From: Cylindrotheca closterium
Lineage: Eukaryota; Bacillariophyta; Bacillariophyceae; Bacillariales; Bacillariaceae
NCBI GenBank assembly: GCA_933822405.4
Contig: CAKOGP040001992.1
Coordinates: forward strand, 124,001-188,000
Length of the DNA stretch: 64,000 bases
Direction of reading: 5' to 3'
Under the pieces are notes generated by a model that saw nothing but the letters and a program-made list of their open reading frames with translations, ran no database searches and was not told where the DNA came from. This document shows, one piece after another, positions 41,823 through 52,099 of the stretch. The number at the start of each line of letters is the position of its first letter. The stretch's first letter is position 1. A program made the translations under genes and the position numbers.

Positions 41823-43244
41823 TTATCGTCTTCCATAGGCACCCGGTGGCGGACCCCGACTACCGTATCCACCTCGATCCCTTCCGTATGCACCACCACC
41901 ACCACGGCTGCCTCCTCCTCCTCGATCGCCATATCGTCCGCCGCCTCCATTGCGTTCCCATCTTCCTGGACCACTTGGGCCACCTCGAGGAGGAGGAGGA
42001 GGACCCCTACCATAGCCACCACCTCGATCCCTATCCCGTCCTCCATAACTACCGCCACCTCCTCGGGCGCCGCCATATCCACCACCTCCTCGGCGATCAC
42101 CACCAAAGCTACCACCAGAGCCTCGAGGCGGTCCCATGGGCGGCGGACCAGCACCACCCCGCATTGGTGGTGGTGGACCGTACCGACCATATTTCTGCAC
42201 CATTTCCCCAAACTTGTCTCGTACCAGTTTCCAACCTACATATTGCTTTCCGGCATAGTGAGCCGCAATACGTTCGTCAGCGTCACGGGCACTCATAAAA
42301 TTTCCCGAAACCTCGCAGACTGTCTTGTCGGTAGTAATGTCCGACTTGACATGGTTCAAATTCTTTTCTTGTTGTTCGATGCCATCTTGGAGAGGACCCA
42401 ATCGACTGAGCATATTCGCAATATCGCACAAAATCTTTTGCTTTTCCAGAGTAATCTTTCCGAGTTCAATGGATGCTTCGGATGGTTCTGCAGGCAGACT
42501 GTTATCGGTTTCTCCTTCCGGAGCAGGTTTGTCCTCTGATTCTTCCTTCTCTTCTTGCTTCATGTTGGTAGAAGATTCTCCTTCTGTATCTTCTTGTTTC
42601 ACTGGCGTCGATTCTTCGGCAGCATCAGCTTCCCTCTTCACTTTCAGCTTGGCTTCTAGTTGTTTACTCAAGCCTTCTTCTTTTTGTTTCACATCTGCCA
42701 ACACCTTCAACGCAGCTTCCACTTGATTCGTGAGCTCTTCCACCATGATTTCATTCCGACAAAGCTGTTCCACGGCCCCTTCATCTACATCAATGACATA
42801 ATCCTGACCGCCCCGCTTTTGTAGTTGCCTATGGAGTTCCTTGTTTAGCTTTTCGTTATTCCTCGATACGATGCGGTCACACTGCTGGACCAATTCCCCC
42901 AGTTTGTTAAACAGAAAATGTTCGTAGCCCATTCGTTCCTTTTCATGTTGGGGCAAACCCTGGAATTCTTTTTTCGCGGCATCATCCGCAGTGTTTGGAT
43001 TTGGTCCAATGTCGGATTTGGTGTTGACAAACAAATCATAGACATCCACGCCCCAGGCGCAATAGAGTGGACAAATGTCGCGATCGTAGCATGACTTGTG
43101 CCGCTTTCCCGGCAGTAATAGAGCATCTCCACTAGCAGCAGCTTGTCCTCGTTTGCGTGGCAAGGCTGTTCCAGGTGGCAAAGGTGCATTCCGATCGGCT
43201 CCCATCAATTGGTCCAATAGACCTTTGGCTTCTGCGGCTGCCAT
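41823..43244 (-). CDS. LUC7L: LUC7-like U1 snRNP splicing factor with altered zinc-finger ligands
   Basis: A single exon encodes 473 residues. LUC7 proteins bind U1 snRNA and influence 5' splice-site choice. The start LLDQLMGADRNA matches the LUC7 N-terminal helix, followed by LFVNTKSDIGPNPN (71-84), a central coiled-coil with an acidic/Lys insert (about 130-300), then VCEVSGNFMSARDADERIAAHYAGKQYVGW (listed here only by its span, 309-338). The last 120 residues are an RGG/Gly-rich tail with prolines, a likely RNA-binding disordered region. Compared with the family pattern, the first finger lacks the Cys and His near residues 82-87, and the second has Ser at 313 and Tyr at 335 instead of Cys and His, keeping C310 and H329. 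Zinc binding may be weakened or reorganised. The ATG is clear. Confidence 0.8.
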   Translation of the reverse strand: MAAAEAKGLLDQLMGADRNAPLPPGTALPRKRGQAAASGDALLLPGKRHKSCYDRDICPLYCAWGVDVYDLFVNTKSDIGPNPNTADDAAKKEFQGLPQHEKERMGYEHFLFNKLGELVQQCDRIVSRNNEKLNKELHRQLQKRGGQDYVIDVDEGAVEQLCRNEIMVEELTNQVEAALKVLADVKQKEEGLSKQLEAKLKVKREADAAEESTPVKQEDTEGESSTNMKQEEKEESEDKPAPEGETDNSLPAEPSEASIELGKITLEKQKILCDIANMLSRLGPLQDGIEQQEKNLNHVKSDITTDKTVCEVSGNFMSARDADERIAAHYAGKQYVGWKLVRDKFGEMVQKYGRYGPPPPMRGGAGPPPMGPPRGSGGSFGGDRRGGGGYGGARGGGGSYGGRDRDRGGGYGRGPPPPPRGGPSGPGRWERNGGGGRYGDRGGGGSRGGGGAYGRDRGGYGSRGPPPGAYGRR

Positions 43245-43754
43245 GATGTATTATTGCACTTGCGTAGGATAGTTTATGACACTGCTGTTGAATGAATGAC
43301 TGAATGAATGAATATATTGTTGACTTGGCGAAGGACCGCGAGGGTTCTGTTTGTGCTGTGTAGCTGAGTTGTTCTCTGTTGCTCTTATTGCCTCTTTTGG
43401 AGTGCTCACTTCTCTGCTTTTTACAGTACCAGGTACCGGTAGCCTCCAACCAAATCCTGTTGCATTTCCGCAATCATCGTGCTGCCAATCTCACGTCTTC
43501 TTGGATTCATTCCAATTCGACGAAGTACAGACGAAATCAAAATCCCAAGTTGAAGTTTTTGAAATTCCAAATTCCATATCGCTGCCGCGTGGAGGCAAAC
43601 TTGAACCCTGTAGAAAGTGCACGTAGATTCTACTAGGGTACGTACTTCAACAAGGGATGCATCACTTTGGCGGAATGGAAATTTGGATCCGGCTTCTTTC
43701 GACTAGAAACCACAAACACAAACAACACTACCTCAATATATCCAATTAATAACC
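43245..43754. other. divergent intergenic region, LUC7-like and GSA aminomutase genes
   Basis: The 510 bases carry no recognised gene. A short aatgaatg-type repeat lies at about 43290-43312 near the LUC7-like start. Promoters for both flanking genes are expected here. Confidence 0.5.
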
Positions 43755-45268
43755 ATGAAGTTTGCACTTGGAACCACAGCCCTTCTTGCCGTTGGCGCTT
43801 CTGCCTTTGCCCCTGTCAAGGGTACCTCTGGATCTGCTGCTCTTTTCAGCACTGCCGCGTCAGAAGAAACCTACACTTTCACCAAGAGTGAGGAAATTTT
43901 CGCAGAGGCCAAGGAGGTATGTCAGGAATATTACAGACAAACCTGCAACCTGGAATATACGACGACTTGCTCACTGATCCTTTATTTACCTCTCTCTCCC
44001 TCTATCTCTTGTCTGCTTTAAAACTTTAGTTGATGCCCGGTGGTGTTTCTTCCCCCGTCAGAGCCTTCAAGTCCGTCGGTGGAAACCCCGTCGTGTTTGA
44101 TCGTGTCAAGGGTGCCTACGCTTGGGATGTCGATGAGAACAAGTACATTGACTACGTCGGTACCTGGGGACCTGCCATTTTGGGACACGCCGATGACGAT
44201 GTTCTAGATGCCGTCAAGGCCACCATGGACAAGGGAACTTCCTTTGGTGCCCCATGTCCTTTGGAAAACGAATTGGCCAAGGCTGTCATCGCTGCCGTTC
44301 CATCGGTCGAGATGGTTCGTTTCACCAACTCTGGAACTGAAGCCTGCATGGGAATGATCCGTCTCGTACGTGCCTACACCAACCGCGAAAAGGTCATCAA
44401 GTTCGAGGGATGCTACCACGGACACGCCGATTCCTTCTTGGTACAAGCTGGATCCGGTGTCGCCACTTTGGGTCTTCCTGACTCTCCAGGAGTTCCCGCT
44501 TCTGCCACCAAGGCCACTTTCTGCGCCGAATACAACAACCTCGAATCGGTCAAGAAGATCCTAGAGGAAAACAAGGACGAAATCGCTGCCATTATCCTGG
44601 AACCCGTCGTTGGAAACTCTGGATTCATCAAGCCCGACCAGGAATTCTTGCAAGGACTCCGTGATTTGGCCACTGAAAATGGAGCCCTTCTTGTCTTTGA
44701 CGAAGTCATGACTGGATTCCGTGTTTCGTACGGAGGAGCCCAAGAATACTTTGGAATTACCCCCGATGTCACCACCATGGGTAAGGTTATCGGAGGAGGA
44801 CTTCCAGTCGGTGCCTACGGTGGCCGCAGGGACATTATGGATTTGGTCGCCCCTGCTGGACCCATGTACCAAGCTGGAACTCTTTCCGGAAACCCATTGG
44901 CCATGACTGCTGGTATCGAAACCTTGAAGAAGTTGAGCAAGCCAGGAGTTCACAAGGAATTGGAACGCAAGTCCTCCAAGTTGGTCGACGGAATCGTTGC
45001 CGCCGCCAAGAAGCATGGACATGCCATCTGTGGAGATTATGCCGGAGGTATGTTCGGATGGTACTTTGTTGACGGACCCGTCAAGAACTTCCAAGAAGCC
45101 AGCAAGGCCGATGGAGAAAAGTTCGGAAAGTGGCACCGAATGATGTTGGAGAGAGGTGTCTACCTTGCTCCTTCCATGTACGAAGCTGGATTTATGTCAA
45201 TGTCACACACTGACGAAGACATTGAGAAGACCATTGCCATTGCCGATGAAGTCCTTTCTCAACTGTAA
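43755..45268 (+). CDS. hemL: glutamate-1-semialdehyde 2,1-aminomutase, plastid
   Basis: Two exons, 43755-43916 and 44030-45268, joined in phase 0, encode 466 residues. The enzyme converts glutamate-1-semialdehyde to 5-aminolevulinate, the committed precursor of chlorophyll and haem in plastids. The N-terminus [20 protein letters not shown] is a textbook diatom signal plus A-S-A-F-A-P motif. The mature enzyme has [12 protein letters not shown], the phosphate-binding [23 protein letters not shown] with the cofactor-contacting Asp, and the PLP Schiff-base Lys in [18 protein letters not shown] (about K306). All conserved segments are intact and length is normal. Codon choice is strongly biased to C-ending synonyms compared with the neighbours, which fits high expression. 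Confidence 0.97.
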
Positions 45269-46392
45269 ATGCATATTATTATATTAGAGTATTAAAAAAC
45301 AACTGTAATACCACATCCTAGATCATCGATTCACTCTTTTTTTTCTCTTTTAAATTTTGCTATAACCAAACTACAGAAGTACACTGATATGATGTTAATG
45401 GTGATGCTGATGATTAATTCATTGACGAAGGATGGTACGCAGACAAGTGGACCTATAGAGAAGGGCGAAGTACCAGTATTCTGCTTTGGATGCAAAACCG
45501 CCCGTCGTCAACGATGGTTGAGATGTAGAATTGATGGCTACCTATACTCCTTTTGCTATTGACTCACGCCGTCAATGGGAATGGAAAATGTTGTCGATCA
45601 TTGCTCCGTGCCGACTGCTACCAGGAACTCCGACCCCAGAGTGGGTGGAAGTATCAACATTTTGCTTCCGGGACAAAAGGTGAAAATTTTGGAGTTGTCG
45701 ATATAAACAAAGAATACCCGGATATTTGTCTCGCGGGATCGACAACATTGCGGGACTCCCATATTTTGGGCGAACGAGCGAATGTGGTAGTAGCGAGTCA
45801 GCCAGAGCTTGCGTTAATGAAGCAAACGGTCGGTTAATAGGATATACAAAAGTATATACAATTTTCGCGTCTGCCCGGAACCGTTATTCACGTGCCGAAC
45901 CTACAGTTTCTACTGTCGCTTTTTAAAACTGACAATCGTTGAACGCTTGTAGAGACAGTTGAACTGACCTAAGAGACAAAGCAACGGTTACAAGAAAACT
46001 TGATCAAACAACACTTGACGTCGCTTCATCAAGGTATGATCCATCATTGATCTATTGCAATGTTGAATGTTTTGTTGGTCATTATCATCATACTGCAAGG
46101 ACCCTTTCTTGGTTGGATGTTTTCGTTTTTTCCCGATTTTGCGTAGAATCCCACGTGACTCGTCAGATTTCAATTTGAATTTCACGCGAGCGGGCTTTTT
46201 ATGTGTTCTCCCTTACATACAGATCCCGCGGATCATTGACCGTTTTGTCTCTCAACAACAATTCAAACATCTTCCTGATAACCTCTCCTCGTCTAATTGA
46301 TTTTCAGTCTCAAGAGGATCTCATCCGTTGTGCTTTGATTTGATTTCAGTTGTGTGTCATTGATTCAGACAGTTTCCATTGCGACAACGATC
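45269..46392. other. 1.1-kb intergenic region
   Basis: No gene was recognised. A 94-codon open frame (45553-45837) has no family resemblance. The region contains an oligo-T/A tract near 45336-45355 after the GSA gene and the long upstream region of the MYB gene, whose frame extends back to a GTG at 46354 without an earlier ATG. Confidence 0.5.
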
Positions 46393-49300
46393 ATGGTAGA
46401 CGAACCCTCGGCAACTGCTGTTGAAAAGCCAATCGAAGCCATCAAGAAAGAAACAACTACCCATGGAACCATTTCTGTAGATACCGAGAAGGTCAGATCA
46501 GACCAGCAAGAGACTGGTTCTTTGGATCAAGAAAGGGGATTCGTTCAGGCACATACACCAAAACATGCCAACAAAAAGGAGGAGCTGAAAGGATCGGATC
46601 AACAGAAAATCACTCCCGATCGAGGAGAGCCAAAAGCTGATGATTCTCGCCTTCCTGCCTATGCTGGACAACGACCTGGATACAATGGAAACTTTCCTCC
46701 ATCTCGGCCTCATGAAGGTCACCCTCTCGGTGGCAGTGGGGCGTTTCAGCCACACGAGCGAAGACAACTGCCTCTTCCAGGTCAGGAACAAAGATATTAC
46801 AATCGCGGTCCACCGATGCAAGTTTCTCCAGGTGGAAGTGGCGCCAATGGTGACTATCACCGTCGGCGGTATCACAATTATCCACCAAACAGGGGTCTTT
46901 CTTCTCGAATGGAAGGAGGCTATCCACCTCATCCATCGCATGCTCCTCCTCACCATGGAGCGTTTTACGCTGATCAAAGGGGGTACAGTGAATATGGAGG
47001 AAGACCACCTCCACCAGCTTCGTACGAGGGTCCAAGAGGACAATATGGTTACCACAGCGGCCATGCGCCCAACTATCTTCCTCAAGCGTACAGCAGATAT
47101 CCAGAAGGTCGTGGAAGCACACAAAGTTGGGCGACACATCCACCAAACTATCCTCCGCAAAGCGTTGGCGCATATCCAAAAGATCGACCAGCAGCCTACT
47201 ATCACACAGAACATCACTCGAGCGATGGGGCCTTTAGCAGATCTGTATCGACGTCTTTTGATAGAAGTGTGAAGAGCCGCGAGCCTCATCATGACCACCC
47301 CAAGATGAAGCCCCCCACGCCAATCCAAGGAGACATCAAGTCAGTGGCTTCGGACGATATGTCATGGAAGCAACTGAAACAAGTTCACAGTGTCGATGAT
47401 ATCGGCAGCAAACCTGCGGAAGCGGAACGTCAAATAAACTCGACTTCATCTTCTTTGACGAATTCTCCAACGGATGGGACACAAAAGCTCCGTGCAGAGA
47501 AGCATGCACAAGCCATGGTAGAAGCAGTGGAACAAGCTGTTACTCAGCCATCGTCGTCACTGGATTCCCTTGCATCTGTTTCATCTGCACAACGGCCAAT
47601 CGAAACGGTACGAGCTGACGCTCCTCCAAGTCCTGCTTCCATTGGAGGCTCGCTTGATTTGATGAAATGTTCCAGTGGGTCCAGTGGACTGCTTCACTTG
47701 CCTCCTCAACAACGAGGATTGGAAGCTGGTCTGCTCATGGACACGAAACGGGCTCGTGACGAAGAGCGAGGGGATATGACTGCCGCAATTAGAGCCGAAG
47801 AAGCTGAGATTCGACGTGCTCCATCTGGCGAGGCTCCTGCACCTAAACGAGTAAAGCTTGACGAAGCATCAAAAGAGGAACCAAGCATAGATGCAAAGAA
47901 GAAATCATCTCCACTGTCAATAACATGCAGCCCCTCGGCTCCTAAGCAAATTCGGCCGGATCCAAAAATGCGGCCCAAGATGGACTATCATGCGTCTCCC
48001 CACACAATGGATGGCTATTATGACAAGCCTCCGCAATTTAGCTATTCGATTGATTCTGCGCCATCAATACCAAGAGATGGTCCTCTCAATCGAAAGCCAG
48101 GAGCTTACTCTTCCATTCCTCCAAGACCGGGGTCTGCAGCTTCGGGTTCCACGATCTCTGGCGGTCCGATGCATCTTGACGCTCGCGATCCAGCAAACGC
48201 CATGGTTCCTTCCATATCTTCGTGGGAGATTCATGCCCAAGATAGCTTTGGAAATGGAAGTGTTGGTGGGGGCCAAGGGCTGGCATCGAGCTTTAGCTTT
48301 CAAGAATTTCCAGCCTTGTCTGCAAGCGAAAGTAACCTCGGGGGCATTGTTGAGCATGGACCTCCTGGAACTCACGGGCACCCTGGGAGCATGCACGCAG
48401 CGATGGAATCAAGAAATCAATCCTTCGAAGGAGGTCACTATCACGGTGGTGGCAGTTTTGATCACTATGGGGGTGGAAGACACGGTCCATACCAACAAGA
48501 AGGCTACAAGCATGGACATACTGGGTCTTTCCCTCCTCACGCTCCTTCTTGGGGTACGGCTGCGTCTGGAGGATCGCAGTATCACCACCCAGGTGGACCA
48601 CAAAATCTTTACGGTCCATACGGAGGACGTAACTATCCACCTCACGCTGGCATGATGAGAAACTACTCGCAAGATGGTGGTCATCGCGCCTCTCCTCCTC
48701 CAGGTCTGCCACACCAAGGCTCTATGTCTCGTCCTCAAGGTCCTCCAAGTGGGTTCCAGCCCCCTCCAGAATTTGCTGCTCCTCATAACCCGCACCTTGC
48801 GAGGCGGCCTCCTCCAAGTGTCTACATCATGACGTCTTCACAAAACGGTGGTGCCAATCCTGGGGCAAAACGTGGAAGTGGAGTTTTCAGCTGGAGCAAG
48901 GAGGATGACGCAAGGCTAACAGAGATTATGAAGAAATACAAAAATCCACGGGACTGGGAGCCAATTGCGAAGGAACACGGGGGTGGCAAAACTTCAAAGG
49001 AATGCCACGAACGATGGATTCGATATCTCAAACCTGGTGTCCGTAAGGGACAATGGACCGATCATGAAGACGCCATTGTTATTGAAGCAGTGACAACATC
49101 TTCTGAACAACCATTCACTCGCTGGTCTGACCTTGCTCAACGCCTACCTGGACGTGTTGGAAAGCAAATTCGTGATCGCTGGGTCAACCATCTCAATCCG
49201 AATATCAACCACCTTCCGTTCAGCAAAGAAGACGATCTACTCCTCTGGGAAGGACACAAGAAGCTTGGAAAGCGCTGGGTTGAAATCTCAACGAAGTACT

Positions 49301-49479
49301 TCCATTCATCAAGGTCCGAAAATCACATCAAGAACAGGTGGTACAGTGCCTCCTTCAAAAAGTTTATTTCCAACGAATTTGGTCCTGAAGCTTATGCAAG
49401 CGCTAAAGGAGCAGGAAAGAACAAGGATAAGAAGTCGAAGAAGCTTGATGCCGACGAGGCAACTATCAAAGCAAGATGA
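46393..49479 (+). CDS. three-repeat MYB (R1R2R3) transcription factor with long disordered N-terminus
   Basis: A single exon encodes 1028 residues from the ATG at 46393. The first 830 residues are low-complexity: Pro, Gly, His, Tyr, Ser and Gln-rich, with many short PP and GG repeats and a few basic patches (RVKLDEASK, KRAR). Three MYB/SANT repeats occupy about 832-990: R1 SWSKEDDARL..W..IA, R2 GQWTDHEDAIV..RWSDLAQRLPGR and R3 PFSKEDDLLLWEGH..RWVEIST, each ending with a W/RW helix (ERWIRYL, DRWVNHLNP, KNRWYSASFKKF). Tryptophan spacing is that of R1R2R3 MYBs, which in plants and animals control G2/M genes. A Lys-rich end (GKNKDKKSKKLD) is a probable nuclear signal. Whether it acts in the cell cycle here is inference. 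Confidence 0.88.
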   Translation: MVDEPSATAVEKPIEAIKKETTTHGTISVDTEKVRSDQQETGSLDQERGFVQAHTPKHANKKEELKGSDQQKITPDRGEPKADDSRLPAYAGQRPGYNGNFPPSRPHEGHPLGGSGAFQPHERRQLPLPGQEQRYYNRGPPMQVSPGGSGANGDYHRRRYHNYPPNRGLSSRMEGGYPPHPSHAPPHHGAFYADQRGYSEYGGRPPPPASYEGPRGQYGYHSGHAPNYLPQAYSRYPEGRGSTQSWATHPPNYPPQSVGAYPKDRPAAYYHTEHHSSDGAFSRSVSTSFDRSVKSREPHHDHPKMKPPTPIQGDIKSVASDDMSWKQLKQVHSVDDIGSKPAEAERQINSTSSSLTNSPTDGTQKLRAEKHAQAMVEAVEQAVTQPSSSLDSLASVSSAQRPIETVRADAPPSPASIGGSLDLMKCSSGSSGLLHLPPQQRGLEAGLLMDTKRARDEERGDMTAAIRAEEAEIRRAPSGEAPAPKRVKLDEASKEEPSIDAKKKSSPLSITCSPSAPKQIRPDPKMRPKMDYHASPHTMDGYYDKPPQFSYSIDSAPSIPRDGPLNRKPGAYSSIPPRPGSAASGSTISGGPMHLDARDPANAMVPSISSWEIHAQDSFGNGSVGGGQGLASSFSFQEFPALSASESNLGGIVEHGPPGTHGHPGSMHAAMESRNQSFEGGHYHGGGSFDHYGGGRHGPYQQEGYKHGHTGSFPPHAPSWGTAASGGSQYHHPGGPQNLYGPYGGRNYPPHAGMMRNYSQDGGHRASPPPGLPHQGSMSRPQGPPSGFQPPPEFAAPHNPHLARRPPPSVYIMTSSQNGGANPGAKRGSGVFSWSKEDDARLTEIMKKYKNPRDWEPIAKEHGGGKTSKECHERWIRYLKPGVRKGQWTDHEDAIVIEAVTTSSEQPFTRWSDLAQRLPGRVGKQIRDRWVNHLNPNINHLPFSKEDDLLLWEGHKKLGKRWVEISTKYFHSSRSENHIKNRWYSASFKKFISNEFGPEAYASAKGAGKNKDKKSKKLDADEATIKAR

Positions 49480-50051
49480 ATCGTAGCTTCAACGAATATG
49501 GGGCGGGGAAGAACATTTGATTGGAGACGTGACATTCACTCTCTTGTTTATTTTGAATACTATTTAACACTTATTATATATGCAACCTACATCAATACAT
49601 CATACTTACATGATTCTCACTGTCTCATTGAGAGAGCCACTTGGAATGCATTCGTCTTGTACATTTCAACCTTCACGTAACATGTTGCCCTACACAGGAC
49701 ACGGTTGTTGACTAGTAGTTGATTTTTACGAAAGAAGTCAAAGAACCTTCAATGCTATGAATATATGGGAGAAGGAAGATGCTCCTTTGTGCTGCCTTCT
49801 TCTGGATACTGCGGCAGACAGACATTAAGCCGATCGTTGTAAACAATTCTGGTGCCAAGAATGCCATATTCAATCTCTATGATATCCTTGATTCAATAGT
49901 TGCCATTTTTCAAGTGAAAGCGCGAGGTAAAAGTAATCCATAAGACGGTATACATTGCAAGAGTGTTGTATTCTTCAATACCTGATTTATTATGTGTACA
50001 GCATTAGTCTATTCGCTCGCAAGAGCTTGTCAGGGCAGAACAGGAAAAAAA
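49480..50051. other. gap between convergent genes
   Basis: The 572 bases hold the 3' flanks of the MYB gene and the small plastid protein gene. No gene or repeat was recognised. Confidence 0.5.
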
Positions 50052-50890
50052 TTAGTTGGTAAGCTTGCCAATGATGGCAGATCCGGCCAAAGAAGCGGCA
50101 CCGGCAGCACCCAAAGCACCAAAGGCAAGAGTTTGTGCGGCAATTTGGGTAACAGTGTCGTCGGGGATGACAACGACAGCTCCAACGGCGGCGGCAAGGG
50201 ATCCCAATCCAACAACGGAAAGAAGGGCTGGAGGGACGGAAATGGCAGCGGCCAAAAGTGGCAAAGCACCTGGGGCGACGTCAACAATCTTTGGAAGCAA
50301 AGGAAGAAGCTCTGGGGTGGCGGCTTCGACGAGGATCAAGATTTCCTTGTTCTCGGCGGCAAGAGCAAGAAGGGGTTCCAACTTGGACAGCGAAATTCCT
50401 GCTTCTTGGGCCTTGGAAAGAAGTCCAGATTGGGCAACCTTCGACAAAAGACCAGAAGCTTCGACATCCATCAAAAGGTTCTTGACGGCAATATTGTTTC
50501 CAACAGAGTCGTTTTGATTGGCCATGCTCGATCTCAAGCTCACACCAGTTTGTGCAACGGGGGCGGGTGCAAAGGCACTGGCGCAAGCGACGAAAAGTCC
50601 TGGATAAGAAAACATGACGAAAAAGGTTAGGACGCAAGGAGGAGAGAAGTCCATAAAACTATGGATGACAAGGCATGTGGATGCATCGTCATTTCTTGAT
50701 TGAAACACCTCGAAATTCATTCCACAATTCCATTGCGCCAACAACACAAAATGACGATCTTTCAGCCCACAAATTGATTTTCATGGCCGGATCTCTCGAT
50801 GCAACAGCTTGCTTCAACATGGAGACACTGATAGTGTTGATTGTAATCGATTCGCGCAAACTCACCAAGGAAGATTAGGCTGAGCTTCAT
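50052..50890 (-). CDS. small plastid protein with DUF1118-like repeats, two exons
   Basis: Exons 50890-50866 (25 bases) and 50599-50052 join in phase 1 across a 266-base intron to give 190 residues. The tiny first exon encodes MKLSLIFLG, and the join restores a signal peptide running into FVACASAFAPAPV, a clean plastid motif; the continuous frame without splicing would have no such signal. The mature protein has repeated LLSK-type helices (ASGLLSKVAQSGLLSKAQEAG, SLSKLEPLLALA), then long hydrophobic Ala/Leu/Val stretches. The LLSKxExxGLLSK pattern recalls the DUF1118 family of plant and algal plastid proteins, of unknown function; this is a moderate match. A thylakoid or envelope membrane location is likely. 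Confidence 0.8.
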
Positions 50891-51191
50891 TTTTCGTTTC
50901 CCTATTGATAAGATGTAAGCCCAAGTTGAACTCGTTCGATCGCGACATGGTGGTCGAAAACCACCAAAGTACGGCGGCATCGGTGACTGAGTACGTCATC
51001 CATCCAACGGAAATGACGGGGGGACGCCAGAACATGGAAGGTAATGCAGTCCGATGGATCGACAAAACGACCAACACGAGCACTACTGGAGCTAGGAAGC
51101 ATCCAACCAACAACCAACACATACAACAAATCCTTTTGTTGATATAATAACTGTACATCCAACGCTCAACCGATATATCACACACATAAAA

Positions 51192-51734
51192 ATGTCATCG
51201 TCAGTTTCAGAGAAAGGTTCAGAATTTCTATACTTCTTCACCGGAGCCCTCCTTCCCACACTATTTCTGTGGGCATTCACACGGAAGCAAACGAATGGCG
51301 ACAATAGCTCCAATGAAGACGATGAAGACATGGATGGAGTTGAGGAAGGTGGTCCTTCTAGCAAGTGGGGATATTCTGATGCTCCCTACAAGATGGTATT
51401 GTGTGTGAATACTGAACTTAGCATGGGCAAAGGGAAGATTGCCGCACAATGTTGTCACGCAGCTGTTGGATGTTACAAACGTGCCTCGAAACAATGTCCT
51501 AAGGGATTGAAAGCCTGGGAACGCACAGGTTGTGCCAAGATTGCTCTCAAATGTCCAACTCAAGACGAACTCGAAATGATTGCTGCCAAAGCCATGGAAC
51601 GGGATATTCCAATGTACTTGGTCGAGGATGCAGGACGAACACAGATTGCTGCTGGTAGTCGGACAGTACTCGGTTTGGGCCCTGCTCCTACATATGTATT
51701 TGAAGATATCACGTCTCATCTGAAGCTGATGTAG
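51192..51734 (+). CDS. PTRH2: peptidyl-tRNA hydrolase 2 (PTH2), membrane-anchored
   Basis: A single exon encodes 180 residues. PTH2 cleaves peptidyl-tRNA released from ribosomes, recycling tRNA. A hydrophobic segment at about 11-29 (EFLYFFTGALLPTLFLWAF) anchors the protein, followed by an acidic linker, and the catalytic domain spans 65-180: YKMVLCVNTELSMGKGKIAAQ (start), CCHAAVGCY, and the conserved VEDAGRTQIAAGSRTVLGLGP loop containing the Asp and Gln/Thr residues of the family. An N-terminal anchor with the catalytic domain behind is the arrangement of the mitochondrial outer-membrane PTRH2/Bit1. Length and all key residues are normal. It starts about 300 bases from the divergent small plastid protein gene. 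Confidence 0.95.
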   Translation: MSSSVSEKGSEFLYFFTGALLPTLFLWAFTRKQTNGDNSSNEDDEDMDGVEEGGPSSKWGYSDAPYKMVLCVNTELSMGKGKIAAQCCHAAVGCYKRASKQCPKGLKAWERTGCAKIALKCPTQDELEMIAAKAMERDIPMYLVEDAGRTQIAAGSRTVLGLGPAPTYVFEDITSHLKLM

Positions 51735-52099
51735 AACTCTTGTTATTCATCAAATATATAATCATTTTGTACATTTCGTTTACGAGCACGTACTTTGCAG
51801 GTGATTCAAATGGATCGTCTATTGGGGGTGATGCCATGATCGTGAAGTTGGATGATCTCAATTAGAGACTCACTTTACTTGGCCGGATCTCTTTGCAGGT
51901 TGTAACCACAATGCCATTTGGTTCATAATGGACATGTGGTGTCCTAAAAATTGTCACTTGTACCCTATGCTGCGTTTGCTATTTTAATTGATGATAAGCG
52001 TTTGCTGACCATGCATTAGCGTTGCATTGCATCGCATTGCATTGCACGTCGGTAGTGTTTATTAACACCAGCTTGTTTTGTTTCTTCCATCACCAGCTT
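51735..52099. other. gap between convergent genes with gcattgcattgc repeat
   Basis: No gene was recognised. A short imperfect repeat of gcattgc units lies at about 52018-52046. Confidence 0.5.

Noticed and set aside
41846..42298. A 150-codon plus-strand frame rich in His/Asp/Pro
   Set aside because: This is the antisense of the RGG/Gly-rich tail of the LUC7-like gene, whose identity is well supported on the minus strand.
45553..45837. 94-codon open frame in the long intergenic region after the GSA gene
   Set aside because: No resemblance to a known family, no signal or domain, and base composition is that of the surrounding spacer.
46498..47328. Open frames on the minus strand and in other plus frames across the MYB gene N-terminus
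   Set aside because: The Pro/Gly/His-rich low-complexity coding region leaves shadow frames open. The MYB frame is continuous for more than 1000 codons and ends in recognised repeats.
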